From: a cf. Phormidesmis sp. LEGE 11477
Lineage (GTDB): Bacteria > Cyanobacteriota > Cyanobacteriia > Phormidesmidales > Phormidesmidaceae
Length of the DNA stretch: 64,000 bases
Assembly: GCF_015207105.1 (NCBI RefSeq)
Contig: NZ_JADEXO010000015.1
Coordinates: 1-64,000, forward strand
Reading direction: 5' to 3'
Below the pieces are notes generated by a model. The model worked only from the letters and a program-made list of their open reading frames with translations. It was not told the origin of the DNA and made no database searches. Position 1 is the first letter of the stretch; each line of letters begins with the position of its first letter. The position numbers were made by a program, and so were the translations under genes. Below, one piece after another: positions 32,122-41,645 of this stretch.

Positions 32122-33714
32122 TTATCGCAGGTCAGTATTGAGCGCTGCTTCTACCCGGCGGCTGCCATAGGTCATGCCGTAGCAGAACACCCAATAGATC
32201 GCGCCAATAAAGACATAAGCCGGGGCGAAGTCACCTAGATAATTGGGGTTGGCCAGCAGATTTCGGGTAATGCCCAACAGCTCTAGTAATCCCACAATGC
32301 CTAGCAGCGTCGTATCTTGGAACAGACTGATAAACTGCCCCACGATTGCCGGAATTGCCGTCTTCAGCGCCTGCGGCAGTACAATCAGCGCCATCGTCAG
32401 CGGTTTGTTTAAACCTAGCGACTGTGCTGCTTCCCCCTGACCTTGGGGCACAGACTGCAGTCCGGCTCGAACATTCTCAGCTAGGTAGGCAGCACTAAAA
32501 ATAGTCAGTCCAATGATGGCTCGAACAACTGGATCTGGCCGCATGCCCTCCGGCAAGAACAGTGGAATCAGCACCTGTCCCATGAACAGAATAGAAATCA
32601 ACGGCACCCCACGCACCAGCTCGATATAGGTTACCGAGAACAGCCGAATCAGCGGCAGCCTGCTCTGCCGACCTAACGCCAGTAGAACGCCTGCCGGAAA
32701 GCAAAGGGCAATACCGCTGACGGCCAAAAATAAAGTCAGCGTTAGGCCGCCCCAGGAGTTTGTCCGCACAGACTCTAAACCAAACTCTAAGCCGAGCCGG
32801 GTCGGCAGCCACCCCATCAAGACAAATACAGCGGCAAAACCAATTAGGAACAGCGCCACCTTGCCTATGTTCTCAAGCGTCCGTGGCTCTGAGAATATCC
32901 AGATCAGCCCCACACCGATGAGGACACCGACGACTCTCATCACCCACAAAAAGACGGACAGGCTAAGTGCTCCACTAAGAGTAGGAAAGAGAAGGTTTCC
33001 TAAGATGTAGAAGCCCACGTAAAAGCCAATAGCCAGCAGCGCTAATCTGCCAAGCGTCTGCGTCACTACTGGCACGCTAAGGCGAGAAGCAAGCTGCCAG
33101 CCGACGACCAGCCCTAAGCCAATTTGAAAGAGAACGGCATAGAGCAGGCTGTCTACAAAAGCGTTACCGCCTAGTAGATACAGCACCACAAAGTAAGAGA
33201 TAAACCATCCGGCGGAAATGAACTGCGCGGCCTTAGAAAAGCTGCGTCCTATCCGCTGGCCTGCGATCGCGCCTAAAGCTAACAAAGCTAAACTGCCCAG
33301 CGAATAGACCAGATAGGGCCTAGTCATCGGCAGAACAATCAGCAACAGCGCCGCTATGCCGAGCGCTACAAGAACAGGCAAAGAAAATAGTCGCTGTTGA
33401 TTGCGCGCTAGAATCCCCCAGCTCAACCCCGCCAAGGTCAAGACCAGTGCCAAGATAGTCCAGACTCGCCAGTAAGCCTCAGACGGATAAAGCCCTACCA
33501 TGTACTGAGCAAAGTTCTCGGTAACAACGGCCCAAGGCGCTTGGACAAAGGCCCAGGTCAATATGCTGTAGAGCGCATAGATGATGATGCCACCTAGCAC
33601 AATCGTTAAAACGCTGTTGAATGGACTATTGAATAGGTGCTTTTGAGTCCAGGCGATCGGGCCGGATCTTTGGACTCGGGGGGCACCGCGTTCTATCGGT
33701 CTAGAGCTGGTCAT
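32122..33714 (-). CDS. aapM: Amino acid ABC transporter permease (AapM/NatH-like)
   Basis: A 530-residue permease. The last 220 residues contain the transmembrane core and the EAA loop (ENVRAGLQSVPQGQGEAAQSLGL ... LPQA) that docks with the ATPase. The first 290 residues hold about eight extra hydrophobic helices beyond the classical core, making it longer than proteobacterial AapM (about 380). It pairs with aapQ as a heterodimer. The aapQ-aapM gap (33715-33773) contains a direct repeat of GAGTGTCCTG...CTGAGCGTTTTG. Confidence 0.92.
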   Translation of the reverse strand: MTSSRPIERGAPRVQRSGPIAWTQKHLFNSPFNSVLTIVLGGIIIYALYSILTWAFVQAPWAVVTENFAQYMVGLYPSEAYWRVWTILALVLTLAGLSWGILARNQQRLFSLPVLVALGIAALLLIVLPMTRPYLVYSLGSLALLALGAIAGQRIGRSFSKAAQFISAGWFISYFVVLYLLGGNAFVDSLLYAVLFQIGLGLVVGWQLASRLSVPVVTQTLGRLALLAIGFYVGFYILGNLLFPTLSGALSLSVFLWVMRVVGVLIGVGLIWIFSEPRTLENIGKVALFLIGFAAVFVLMGWLPTRLGLEFGLESVRTNSWGGLTLTLFLAVSGIALCFPAGVLLALGRQSRLPLIRLFSVTYIELVRGVPLISILFMGQVLIPLFLPEGMRPDPVVRAIIGLTIFSAAYLAENVRAGLQSVPQGQGEAAQSLGLNKPLTMALIVLPQALKTAIPAIVGQFISLFQDTTLLGIVGLLELLGITRNLLANPNYLGDFAPAYVFIGAIYWVFCYGMTYGSRRVEAALNTDLR

Positions 33715-33773
33715 GAATGAGTGTCCTGTCCTGTCTGAGCGTTTTGTCGAGTGTCCTGCCTGAGCGTTTTGGC

Positions 33774-35231
33774 TTAGCGTTCCTTGAACTGAACTGCTTT
33801 GTTGAGCTGGTTCATGTTGAGAGAGATCAGCAGGTTGAGGGTGAGATAGGTCGCCATCATCATCAAAAACACTTCAATCGGCTTTCCGGTCTGGTTGAAG
33901 GTGGTATTGGCGAGGTTGTATAGCTCGGGGTAGCCGACGGCAAAGGCCAAACTAGAGTTTTTGGCCAGGTTGGCAAACTCGCTGTTAAGCGGTGGAATCA
34001 AGACTCGCAAAGATTGGGGGAAGACGACTAGCTGCATGGCTTTATCGTTGCTCAGACCGACTGAACGAGCGGCTTCCCACTGTCCACGCGGCACCGATTG
34101 AATGCCAGCACGTACAATCTCGGCAATAAATGCGCCTGTATAGAACGTCAGCCCTGTCACCGAAGCCACGTAGTTGACGGACATTTCTAAGCCACCCGAT
34201 GCCTGCCCATTTTCTGCAATTTGAGGGGTGTTCCAATTAAAGGCAAATATCAAAATGGCTAGGGCTGCAACCCCAATCGCAATCATCACGCCCATCAATA
34301 GCTTGCCGTCATTGCCATCTTCCACCATAGATTTCAGGCGAATTCTCCAGATGATGAAGATAGCCACAGTCAAGATCGCGATCGCAATCACCCAAAGTCC
34401 TTCTGGGTTAGTCAATAAGGCAATAGCAGCCCCCTTAAAGAACAGCAGATCCTCTGCAGAATTACTCGCTAGCAGAAAGTAATCTACGATCACCACCGCC
34501 ACAATGACCGCCAATGCGCCCAGGCGCTCAAGCCAGCCAGCAATACCGGCGGCAAACCGTCCATATCGAAACTTGTTAATAGAGTTCCACAACAGGCCGA
34601 ACAGCAAAAGTGCTAGCCCTAACAACATGAGCGCGATCCAAACTTCACCCGGCAGCCCCGGCCCCGGTACGCTGATGTTTCTATTGTTGGCGACGACCCA
34701 AGCGGTACTAGGACTCGGTAAAACAATTTGGTTCGCTTCAGTCGGCACTGCTAGAAAGACGGCTGAGTACCAGAACACGAGCTGTAGCAACAGCGGCACA
34801 TTACGGACTAAGCCGACATAGGTACGGCTGATTTTGTGCAGTAGCCAGTTGTCAGAAAAACTAGCCACGCCTGCGCTCACCCCGACGATTGTCGCAGTAA
34901 TAATGCTGACAAAGATCAGTCTCAAAGAGTTGACGATACCCGCCTGAATCACTTTGGCATACGAGTCTTGGGTTTCATAGCCCAGCATATTCTCGCCAAT
35001 GCCAAAGCCCGCTGGATTTTGTAAGAAACTAAAGCTAAACTCCGTGCCCTGGTTCCGCAGGTTTTGAGAAAGATTACCAAATAGATAAGAGAAAGTGACA
35101 AACACAGCAATAGTCACAATTATCTGAAAGGCAATCTGCCAGAATCTTTCATCTCTAAGCAGCGATCGCAAGCTATAGGCTCGAAGCAGCGATCGCAAGC
35201 TGTAGAGAAGCTGGGTTAAGTGTTGTGCCAT
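33774..35231 (-). CDS. aapQ: Amino acid ABC transporter permease (AapQ/NatG-like)
   Basis: A 485-residue permease. The EAA loop is seen in EIVRAGIQSVPRGQWEAARSVGL ... FPQSLR. A large periplasmic or extra-membrane insertion lies between about residues 140 and 330, as in AapQ. ATG 35231 is used; the in-frame TTG at 35240 adds three residues. Near the N-terminus is a 27-nt tandem repeat that gives YSLRSLLR twice (35150-35210), containing two HIP1-like sites. Confidence 0.92.
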   Translation of the reverse strand: MAQHLTQLLYSLRSLLRAYSLRSLLRDERFWQIAFQIIVTIAVFVTFSYLFGNLSQNLRNQGTEFSFSFLQNPAGFGIGENMLGYETQDSYAKVIQAGIVNSLRLIFVSIITATIVGVSAGVASFSDNWLLHKISRTYVGLVRNVPLLLQLVFWYSAVFLAVPTEANQIVLPSPSTAWVVANNRNISVPGPGLPGEVWIALMLLGLALLLFGLLWNSINKFRYGRFAAGIAGWLERLGALAVIVAVVIVDYFLLASNSAEDLLFFKGAAIALLTNPEGLWVIAIAILTVAIFIIWRIRLKSMVEDGNDGKLLMGVMIAIGVAALAILIFAFNWNTPQIAENGQASGGLEMSVNYVASVTGLTFYTGAFIAEIVRAGIQSVPRGQWEAARSVGLSNDKAMQLVVFPQSLRVLIPPLNSEFANLAKNSSLAFAVGYPELYNLANTTFNQTGKPIEVFLMMMATYLTLNLLISLNMNQLNKAVQFKER

Positions 35232-35683
35232 AGCCTTCAATTAATCGAAAATACGTCGCTATCTCAAGAGACAGCATTCCTAACAGGTTTTTAGGTTCTA
35301 TGTCTCTAGTTCTGTTTATACTCGCTTGATGATGCCACCCCAGACTAACCCCAACTTAGAGGCAACTATGCAGCAAAACTACACGACATTCCGTCTCATT
35401 GTTTACAAAATCAGATGCCTTATATTCTCAACCCTGTTTAGTCTCAGCGCTATTGTCAGCGCAGTGCCTCGCTGTTATAAGAGAGAATTGGTATGGATAT
35501 CATAATCCTTTCGCACCAGCAACTTGGGCCTGATACGAAACGTATTATTTGATCCGACTTCCTGGCTTTAAACGAGCGAACGCAGGCAACCAAAACAATT
35601 GGTTACCTGCGCTCACTTATAAATAAAAAGGGTCAGATAGAAAAGGTTAGACAGACAAGGATAATCTGGCTATGTTTAGCGAC
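35232..35683. other. Long intergenic gap inside the amino acid transporter operon
   Basis: About 450 bp separates aapJ from aapQ on the same strand. A strong hairpin lies at 35574-35614 (GCAGGCAACCAA pairs with TTGGTTACCTGC, perfect on the minus strand with one G-U pair, flanked by GAGCG/GCTC). It probably attenuates transcription after aapJ, so that binding protein is made in excess over the permease. A T-tract is weak. Confidence 0.55.
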
Positions 35684-36760
35684 CTAGCGAAATGGAGGAG
35701 AGTAAAGCAGTCCACCATCAGTCCATAGAGCGTTCTGACCACGCGGCAAGTTGAACTGGGAGCCTTCACCCAGGTTGCGCTCGTAGATTTCGCCGTAGTT
35801 GCCGACATGCCTGATGGCACGAAGCGCGAAGTCATTAGGCAGATCCATATCGGTACCCAATGTGCCCTCCTCACCTGCAAATCGTCTGATATTAGGGTTC
35901 TCGGTATCGGCTACAGTCGACTCAATGTTCTCAGAGGTCAAGCCTAGCTCTTCAGCCTCAACGAGTGCGTATGTTATCCACTTAACGGCATCAAACCAGG
36001 CAGAGTCATTGTTGATAGTGACAGGGCCTAGCGGCTCTTTGGACATGGTGACATCTAGCAGAACATGCTCATCGGGATTGGTCAGCGTACTGCGACGAGC
36101 AATTAGCTGAGACTTGTCAGAGGTCATCCCTTCGCAGCTACCGGCTTCGTACGCTGCATAGGCCGCGTCCGCGTCTTGGAAAGTCTGAGGGTCAAAGTTG
36201 ACGCCTAGCTGACGCATTTGATCCGCTAGGTTAAGCTCAGTGGTTGTGCCGGCTTCTACACAAACCGATCTGCCTTCAAAGCCAGCTAGCTCAGTGATAC
36301 CATCTGCTTCTCGCACCAGCATCCCTTGACCATCGTAGAAAGTAGTTGGCGCAAACTCCATCCCAACCGAGGTGTCTCGGCTAATTGTCCAGGTCGTGTT
36401 GCGAGCGAGCATATCGACTTCGCCACCTTTCAACGCCTCAAAACGCTCAGTCGAATCCAGGTTGCGATAAACCACCTGATCGGGGTCGTCGAACAGCGCA
36501 GCGGCAACTGCTTTACAGGTATCGACATCCAATCCAGAATATTCACCCGCTTCAACAAAGCTAAAGCCAGGAATACCGCCATCTACGCCGCAGATTAGCT
36601 CGCCTCGGTCCAAAACGGTTTGCAAACGGCTACCAGCACTGCCAACTGCATCACCGTCGCCATCGCCATCCGCTGCGCTGGTGTCTCCGCCTGGGGCAGC
36701 ACAACTGGCCAACGTCATTACACTCATGCTCGCGGCGAGCATCAAACTCCATTTTTTCAT
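35684..36760 (-). CDS. aapJ: Amino acid ABC transporter substrate-binding lipoprotein
   Basis: A 358-residue periplasmic binding protein. ATG 36760 starts a lipoprotein signal (MLAASMSVMTLASC, lipobox LASC) followed by an acidic Gly-Asp linker. The mature domain shows the family-3 solute-binding signature GEYSGLDVDTCKAVAAALF and the AapJ/NatF-like blocks DMLARNTTWTISRD and NYGEIYERNLG. A longer in-frame start at 36922 would precede the signal and is unlikely. It is the first gene of the operon and should define specificity for polar/acidic amino acids. Confidence 0.93.
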   Translation of the reverse strand: MKKWSLMLAASMSVMTLASCAAPGGDTSAADGDGDGDAVGSAGSRLQTVLDRGELICGVDGGIPGFSFVEAGEYSGLDVDTCKAVAAALFDDPDQVVYRNLDSTERFEALKGGEVDMLARNTTWTISRDTSVGMEFAPTTFYDGQGMLVREADGITELAGFEGRSVCVEAGTTTELNLADQMRQLGVNFDPQTFQDADAAYAAYEAGSCEGMTSDKSQLIARRSTLTNPDEHVLLDVTMSKEPLGPVTINNDSAWFDAVKWITYALVEAEELGLTSENIESTVADTENPNIRRFAGEEGTLGTDMDLPNDFALRAIRHVGNYGEIYERNLGEGSQFNLPRGQNALWTDGGLLYSPPFR

Positions 36761-37237
36761 TTTCAATTCACGCACTTCCGATACAAGGAACTCAACGGGC
36801 CTGATGAGTTGTCGATAGCAACCGAGGTATCTAATGATGATCGCTGATCGCACCCAGAAGAGATCGCAGTTAGGATCGCATCTAGAATTGCTAGCGAAAG
36901 ACACCACAGTGCGTCTATACAACCTACCAGGCGGTAATTGCGCTCAACAGTATCATCTTTTTCACGGAGATAATCGGTGCTTGTGGCTACGGTCCTAGTC
37001 TCGGCAGCACCTATATGATTGTGCGAACGAGGCTAAGATGGCCGCTGGGCTAGGATTTTCGGCGATTGTGTGACGTAAATTACAAATGTGTTATCAATGC
37101 GTTCTCTATATGTGCTACTCAGCTTTTTGACAGATTTGAAGAGGTGTCAGCAGGTTGTGTAGGTGGTGACACCCGCCGTTAAATTATGCCTTTAGAGATC
37201 ATGGCTTAGAAAATCGTGTCTTTGGAGAAATGCGCTA
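36761..37237. other. Upstream region of the amino acid transporter operon
   Basis: About 480 bp. It contains the aapJ promoter but no clear NtcA box (GTA-N8-TAC) on inspection. An inverted repeat GGTGTCA (37143-37149)/TGACACC (37167-37173) lies about 65 bp after the stop of the small minus-strand gene and may be its terminator. No gene is seen. Confidence 0.4.
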
Positions 37238-37447
37238 TTAAGCCTGTTGGGCCAAATCTCGAATGAGCGGAATTCGAGTCTGGATGTACTGATCGACCGT
37301 AGGCAGGTGGCGCGAATCGAAAGTAGGGTCCGCTTTGAGGATATCAAGAATCCATTTTGAAAGACTAGAGTCGTCTAGAGAGGCAAGCCGCTGGCTGCGA
37401 GAGGCTTCGAGGATAGACCAAAACTGACGCAGAAGACGAATATCCAT
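37238..37447 (-). CDS. Small conserved cyanobacterial protein
   Basis: 69 residues, all helical, beginning MDIRLLRQFWSILEASRSQRL and ending TRIPLIRDLAQQA. The pattern (a helix with FW..LE, then SLSKWIL, and terminal YIQ...LIRDLA) fits a small protein family seen in many cyanobacteria with no assigned function. It is monocistronic. Confidence 0.65.
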   Translation of the reverse strand: MDIRLLRQFWSILEASRSQRLASLDDSSLSKWILDILKADPTFDSRHLPTVDQYIQTRIPLIRDLAQQA

Positions 37448-37622
37448 ACATTAAATCCTTTAGATTGTCTTTATATTTACCGCATATCCGAAGAGTAAAA
37501 CAGTGACTCATACTTTAAAACATTGTTCTTAACAGCGTTGTTATTACCGTTACATCCCTTCATTTCGTCGCTGTAGAAAACTGTGTCTTTGTATTGGTAT
37601 GTGTATCTTTTTATCGACGTGT

Positions 37623-38840
37623 CTAAACAAACGCCATCAGGCGATCTAGGGTAGCGATCGCCCCGTCCGTAGTCTGCCCACTTACACTAAAAACCATTGA
37701 TTCGCCGTAGACCCTCTGAGCCGGGTGGTCTAGCGTATTGGCCGCTCCACTAGAGGCAATGACGGCGGCTTGAGTGCAGGTATTCATCAGCGCGATCGCC
37801 TGCCCTCTAAGCGCTAGCTTTTGAGCATAGTTACTGATAGGTAAGGCAGCTATCTCAGGCAAATTTGACTGTAAACAGGTCAGCTTGAGCTTAAGCTGAC
37901 TGGCAATATCGTGATCTATATTCCGCCGGTTTAAGGACTGTCCTAGTACGTCTATCCCGGCCCCAGCGCAGCCCAAGATTAGCCCTAGTGGACTGAGCGG
38001 GTTAGCGCGATCGCGTTCCTCTATCCATCCTTTGGGCCTATGCGCGACGACCTGCGCGGCTGGCAAGAGCCAATGTTCCATCTCCACCGCGACCGTATTC
38101 ATGGATGACATCGCTGCAAGCCGCATTGGGTCACCCACCGTGATCTTTTGATCGCTGACTGTCTGTGTCACCAGCGGTATCAGGCCAAACACCGCCGAGC
38201 CATCCGCCAAAACCGCAGCGCCGACAAATTCGCTAAACAGTCCTGCGCCTGTTACCCAAGGAACCTGACCGCTGAGCCGATAGCCATCAGCAATGGGGTC
38301 TGCTCGCAAAGGCGCAGGCTGTCGGCGCAGCTGAGAAAAGCCCACCCCAACGCAGCGATCGCCCGTCGCCATCTGGGGCAAATATCTCTGCTTGAGCGCT
38401 TCATTTTCACCGCTAAGGATGAGGCTAGCAGCACTTTGGTGCTGAGTCTGAAGAAAAGCTAGCGCCCCTGAACAGCGGGCGATCGCACTTTGAAACTGCT
38501 GATACTCTTGCCCATCTAATCCCAATCCCCCGCTATCTAATTTCTCGCTATTTGACCTCGACGCCTCTGATCCTGATGCCTCTGCCTCTGATGACTGGGC
38601 TTGTGTCTCAGACAATTTCTTAAGCTGCTCCTTAGGCAGTTTCGGCGCTAGCCAGCCTTTTGCACCCAGCTCTAGAAAGGCTGAAAATAGCCTATCTGGC
38701 TGACGATCTAGCTGCTGCGCGACGGGCACAACTCGATTAGCCAGATGCTGCTCTAATACTTCCAACTTGGCAGCTTTTGACTCGACCTCTAATTTGAACT
38801 GGCTGTCGGTATTGGGATCAGTCTTGGTTGGAAAAGGCAT
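37623..38840 (-). CDS. Acyl-CoA dehydrogenase family protein
   Basis: A 405-residue flavoprotein of the acyl-CoA dehydrogenase fold. The N-terminal helical domain (residues 20-150) is broken by a Ser/Glu/Ala-rich insertion (ETQAQSSEAEASGSEASRSN) at about 75-100. The middle beta domain has VGVGFSQLRR (the usual T-E-P-x-x-GSD is degenerate) and YRLSGQVPWVTGAG, the conserved substrate/FAD region. The C-terminal helical domain covers about 270-405. The catalytic base is not evident. Start ATG 38840 (TTG at 38846 also in frame). Cyanobacteria lack classical beta-oxidation, so the substrate is unclear. It is divergent from the LpxB-like gene. Confidence 0.85.
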   Translation of the reverse strand: MPFPTKTDPNTDSQFKLEVESKAAKLEVLEQHLANRVVPVAQQLDRQPDRLFSAFLELGAKGWLAPKLPKEQLKKLSETQAQSSEAEASGSEASRSNSEKLDSGGLGLDGQEYQQFQSAIARCSGALAFLQTQHQSAASLILSGENEALKQRYLPQMATGDRCVGVGFSQLRRQPAPLRADPIADGYRLSGQVPWVTGAGLFSEFVGAAVLADGSAVFGLIPLVTQTVSDQKITVGDPMRLAAMSSMNTVAVEMEHWLLPAAQVVAHRPKGWIEERDRANPLSPLGLILGCAGAGIDVLGQSLNRRNIDHDIASQLKLKLTCLQSNLPEIAALPISNYAQKLALRGQAIALMNTCTQAAVIASSGAANTLDHPAQRVYGESMVFSVSGQTTDGAIATLDRLMAFV

Positions 38841-38938
38841 GAACAAATGACGGGGCGGCTAGATCGCTTTGAGTTAAATTGCTTTGACTATGATAAAGAG
38901 AAGGAAAGGTATCTGCACTTTGTAATAAGTCTCTTTTT

Positions 38939-40219
38939 ATGAAACTGCTGTGCATCAGCAACGGCCACGGTGAAGATGTGATTGCCGTACGCATCCTCAG
39001 CGCCATTCGTCAGCAGAATCCTGCTATCAATCTCTATGCCCTGCCTATTAGCGGCGAAGGCAGCACCTACCATCGAGCTAATATTCCGATAATCGGCAAA
39101 GCCAGAATCCTACCTTCAGGCGGATTTTTGAACCGGGATCCGCAGCAGCTTGCCAAAGACATGAGCGGCGGCCTGATAGCGCTGACCAAATCTCAGATCT
39201 CAGCCCTCAAGACCTGGGCCAAAACCTCCTCACCAGAGACCTTTTCACCAGAGACCTCTTCATCAGAGAGTTGTTACAACCGCCATATCCTTGCGGTAGG
39301 TGATATTGTGCCGCTGTTGTTTGCCTACTACAGCGGACTGTCCTATAGCTTCGTGGGCACTGCCAAATCTGAGTACTGGCTGCGAGACGAGTCAGGAAAG
39401 CACCCATCGCGCGGCCTTTGGAGTCGATTTGAAGGCTGGTCCGGCTCCATCTACCTACCCTGGGAACGCTGGCTGATGTCGCAGCATCGCTGTCGCAACA
39501 TCTTTGTTCGTGATGAATTTACCGCTGATCATTTATCAAAGCGAGGTCTAGCCGCTCAATATGCTGGCAACCCGATGATGGATAACCTCTCGCCCGCTGG
39601 CGCGCTACCACAACTACCCCAAGAACAAAATCCAACCACACTGAATGTCTTGTTACTCCCCGGTTCTCGGCAGCCCGAAGCCTACGAAAACTGGAGCCGC
39701 ATACTAGCAACTTTACCCAGTCTGATAAAAGCACTTCCCTACCGGACCCTGGTCTTACTCGGCGCGATCGCCCCTAGCCTTTCGCACCAAAAACTCATCG
39801 ACTCACTTCCCACCGAGTGGACAGTCACCGATAGCACTCCGGTCACCTACCAACATCAAAACGCTACCCTGCTACTGACTAGCGCCTACAGCGATTGTTT
39901 ACACACAGCCGATATTGCGATCGCCACTGCAGGCACCGCCACCGAGCAATTCGTCGGCCTAGGTAAACCCGCCATCACCCTCCCTGGCAAAGGGCCTCAG
40001 TTTACAAAAGCCTTTGCCACCGTCCAAGCCAAGATGCTAGGCCCTTCCATTCAGATAGTAGAAGAGGTCAATGCTGTTGGTAGTGCGATCGCCCAGCTCA
40101 TCCAAGACCCAGAACGCCTCCAGCTAATTGATCAAAATGGCAAGCACCGCATGGGCAAACCCGGCGCAGGCAAAAGGATAGCGACAAAAGTCTTAGCAAC
40201 GATGAACGATCAACATTAA
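38939..40219 (+). CDS. Lipid-A-disaccharide synthase-related protein
   Basis: A 426-residue glycosyltransferase-like protein of the cyanobacterial LpxB-related family. It starts MKLLCISNGHGEDVIAVRIL and has GNPMMDNL, LLPGSRQPEAYENW (the LLPGSR of GT19/GT-B enzymes) and the C-terminal TAGTATEQFVGLGKPAITLPG with KGPQFTKAFA. This family lacks some LpxB active-site residues, and its true acceptor is unknown. An insertion of 15-nt repeats (SPETF-SPETS-SSES, about 39228-39262) interrupts the N-terminal domain. Confidence 0.9.
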   Translation: MKLLCISNGHGEDVIAVRILSAIRQQNPAINLYALPISGEGSTYHRANIPIIGKARILPSGGFLNRDPQQLAKDMSGGLIALTKSQISALKTWAKTSSPETFSPETSSSESCYNRHILAVGDIVPLLFAYYSGLSYSFVGTAKSEYWLRDESGKHPSRGLWSRFEGWSGSIYLPWERWLMSQHRCRNIFVRDEFTADHLSKRGLAAQYAGNPMMDNLSPAGALPQLPQEQNPTTLNVLLLPGSRQPEAYENWSRILATLPSLIKALPYRTLVLLGAIAPSLSHQKLIDSLPTEWTVTDSTPVTYQHQNATLLLTSAYSDCLHTADIAIATAGTATEQFVGLGKPAITLPGKGPQFTKAFATVQAKMLGPSIQIVEEVNAVGSAIAQLIQDPERLQLIDQNGKHRMGKPGAGKRIATKVLATMNDQH

Positions 40220-40221
40220 AG

Positions 40222-40838
40222 CTAAAGAATAGTTGGCCAGGCTAGCGTTAGCAGCATAACAAGATTGCTAAACCAAAAGCAGAACACCAGCCACAATATG
40301 CTGGTCAACAGCTTATGCCTAGATCGCTGCTTTTGAGCCGAGTGAATAAGCCGTAGCCCTTGCCAAAGCTGCCAAACGCGAAATGCAGTATAGAGCGTGC
40401 CAACTGTAATGACCAGACTAGGCATCCAGATCTGACTAAGGATCTGTTCGGTGACAATCTGAATGCTCAGCAGCAGCGAGTAAAAGCCAAATATCTTTCG
40501 CGCTATGGCCTGCCTAAACCCGATCACAAAAGCAGCGGCTGGCAAAATGACGCCAATGGCGATCGCCAAATTCATCCATACGCGAATAAACCGCACCCCA
40601 CCGTCTGCAAACTCAATTGTCTGAGCATCGGTAGCAAATCTATTGAGATCAGATAGCCTGTCGCGATCGCGATCAGCGTTGATAGCACAACGAAACCGAT
40701 TGACGTTCTCCAAGTCATCGACTGCTGGCTAAAGCGGTTAGATATTCGCATAGTCACAGGCACGCTTACATTAGAGGTTTGTTTGATAAAGACCTGATGG
40801 TTATGCTGCCAGGCTTTTCTATAGCTTAAGTCAGCCAC
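40222..40838 (-). pseudogene. Membrane protein gene split by a frameshift
   Basis: Two overlapping minus-strand frames seem to be one gene. Frame A (from GTG 40838, behind GGAAAAG) gives a basic start, then a membrane helix (IGFVVLSTLIAIATGYLISI) and DLLPMLRQ. Frame B then continues with TIEFADGGVRFIRVWMNLAIAIGVILPAAAFVIG and two more helices to the stop at 40222. The natural join is near 40615-40625 (CTCAGACAATTGAG on the minus strand). Frame B alone would start MENVNRFRCAINADRDRDRLSD, which looks like a non-coding reading of a HIP1-rich stretch. The joined protein has about four membrane helices; family not recognised. Confidence 0.6.
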
Positions 40839-40961
40839 AAGATAGCTTTTCCTACCCCTTAACGTAGCCCTTGCATCGCTTGAATAAGACTACAGACCAG
40901 CGAAGAACTTCTCAGCTTTCGCTTGGTAATTAATTGTTCTTCGCTAGAAGTCCTTCAATCG

Positions 40962-41645
40962 ATGAAAACAATGAACTCATCTACCTGTTTAGAACAGCCT
41001 CATCTAGACAATCATTTGCGGCGATTAGCGATTGCGGCTCAAAATGAACCAAAAGCAAGTATAGCAAGACAAAGAGCTCTCACTGAGTTGATAGGCACCT
41101 TACTAGCGTCGCGTAAGCTATGCCGCCCTCGTCTCGGACAATTTCAACTGCTATACGAAGATATCTACGCAGAGGCGCTTCAACGCTTGTTTGTGTTTGT
41201 GTGCGATCGCATCGACAACTACAACCCGCAAAAGGGCGAAGTCTTGCAGTGGATTAACTTCCTACTCAGCCGTCGATTTTTTATCGAAGCCAGCAGAGAT
41301 TATCTACCCGTTGCATACAAAGGACTAGATGTTAGAGAGGTTAAACGGCTAAGCTTGGAGTATCTAGACTCAAGTAACCCTAGCGAGCTAAATCCACAGC
41401 TAACGCCCTCACTTTCGCAAGAAGTAAAAGCCTGTTTGATAGAAGATCCTGAGGGTCTGTTTGGGGCGGCTAGCATTGTTGATCATCCTAGAGCTAGCTT
41501 TCAGCACATCGCAGTTAAGCGGTTAGAAGGCTACTCCTGGCAAGACCTCGCTGTTGAACTTGGGGTGCCAGTACCTACGCTCAGCAGTTTCTATCGCCGT
41601 TGCCTAGCTCGGTTCGCTTCAAAGCTTAGAGATTATCTCTTATGA
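40962..41645 (+). CDS. Sigma-70-like regulatory protein
   Basis: About 227 residues from ATG 40962 (a TTG at 40923 is also in frame). The N-terminal half resembles region 2 of group 3/ECF-type sigma factors (LLYEDIYAEALQRLFVFVCDRIDNYNP followed by VLQWINFLLSRRFF). The C-terminus has an HTH-like region 4 (AVKRLEGYSWQDLAVELGVPVPTLSSFYRRCLARF). Similar proteins in cyanobacteria are annotated as sigma-70-family. No anti-sigma gene is adjacent. Regulon unknown. Confidence 0.75.
   Translation: MKTMNSSTCLEQPHLDNHLRRLAIAAQNEPKASIARQRALTELIGTLLASRKLCRPRLGQFQLLYEDIYAEALQRLFVFVCDRIDNYNPQKGEVLQWINFLLSRRFFIEASRDYLPVAYKGLDVREVKRLSLEYLDSSNPSELNPQLTPSLSQEVKACLIEDPEGLFGAASIVDHPRASFQHIAVKRLEGYSWQDLAVELGVPVPTLSSFYRRCLARFASKLRDYLL

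Noticed and set aside
36923-37237. NtcA-type operator before the amino acid transporter operon
   Set aside because: Nitrogen control was expected, but no GTA-N8-TAC was found on either strand by eye.
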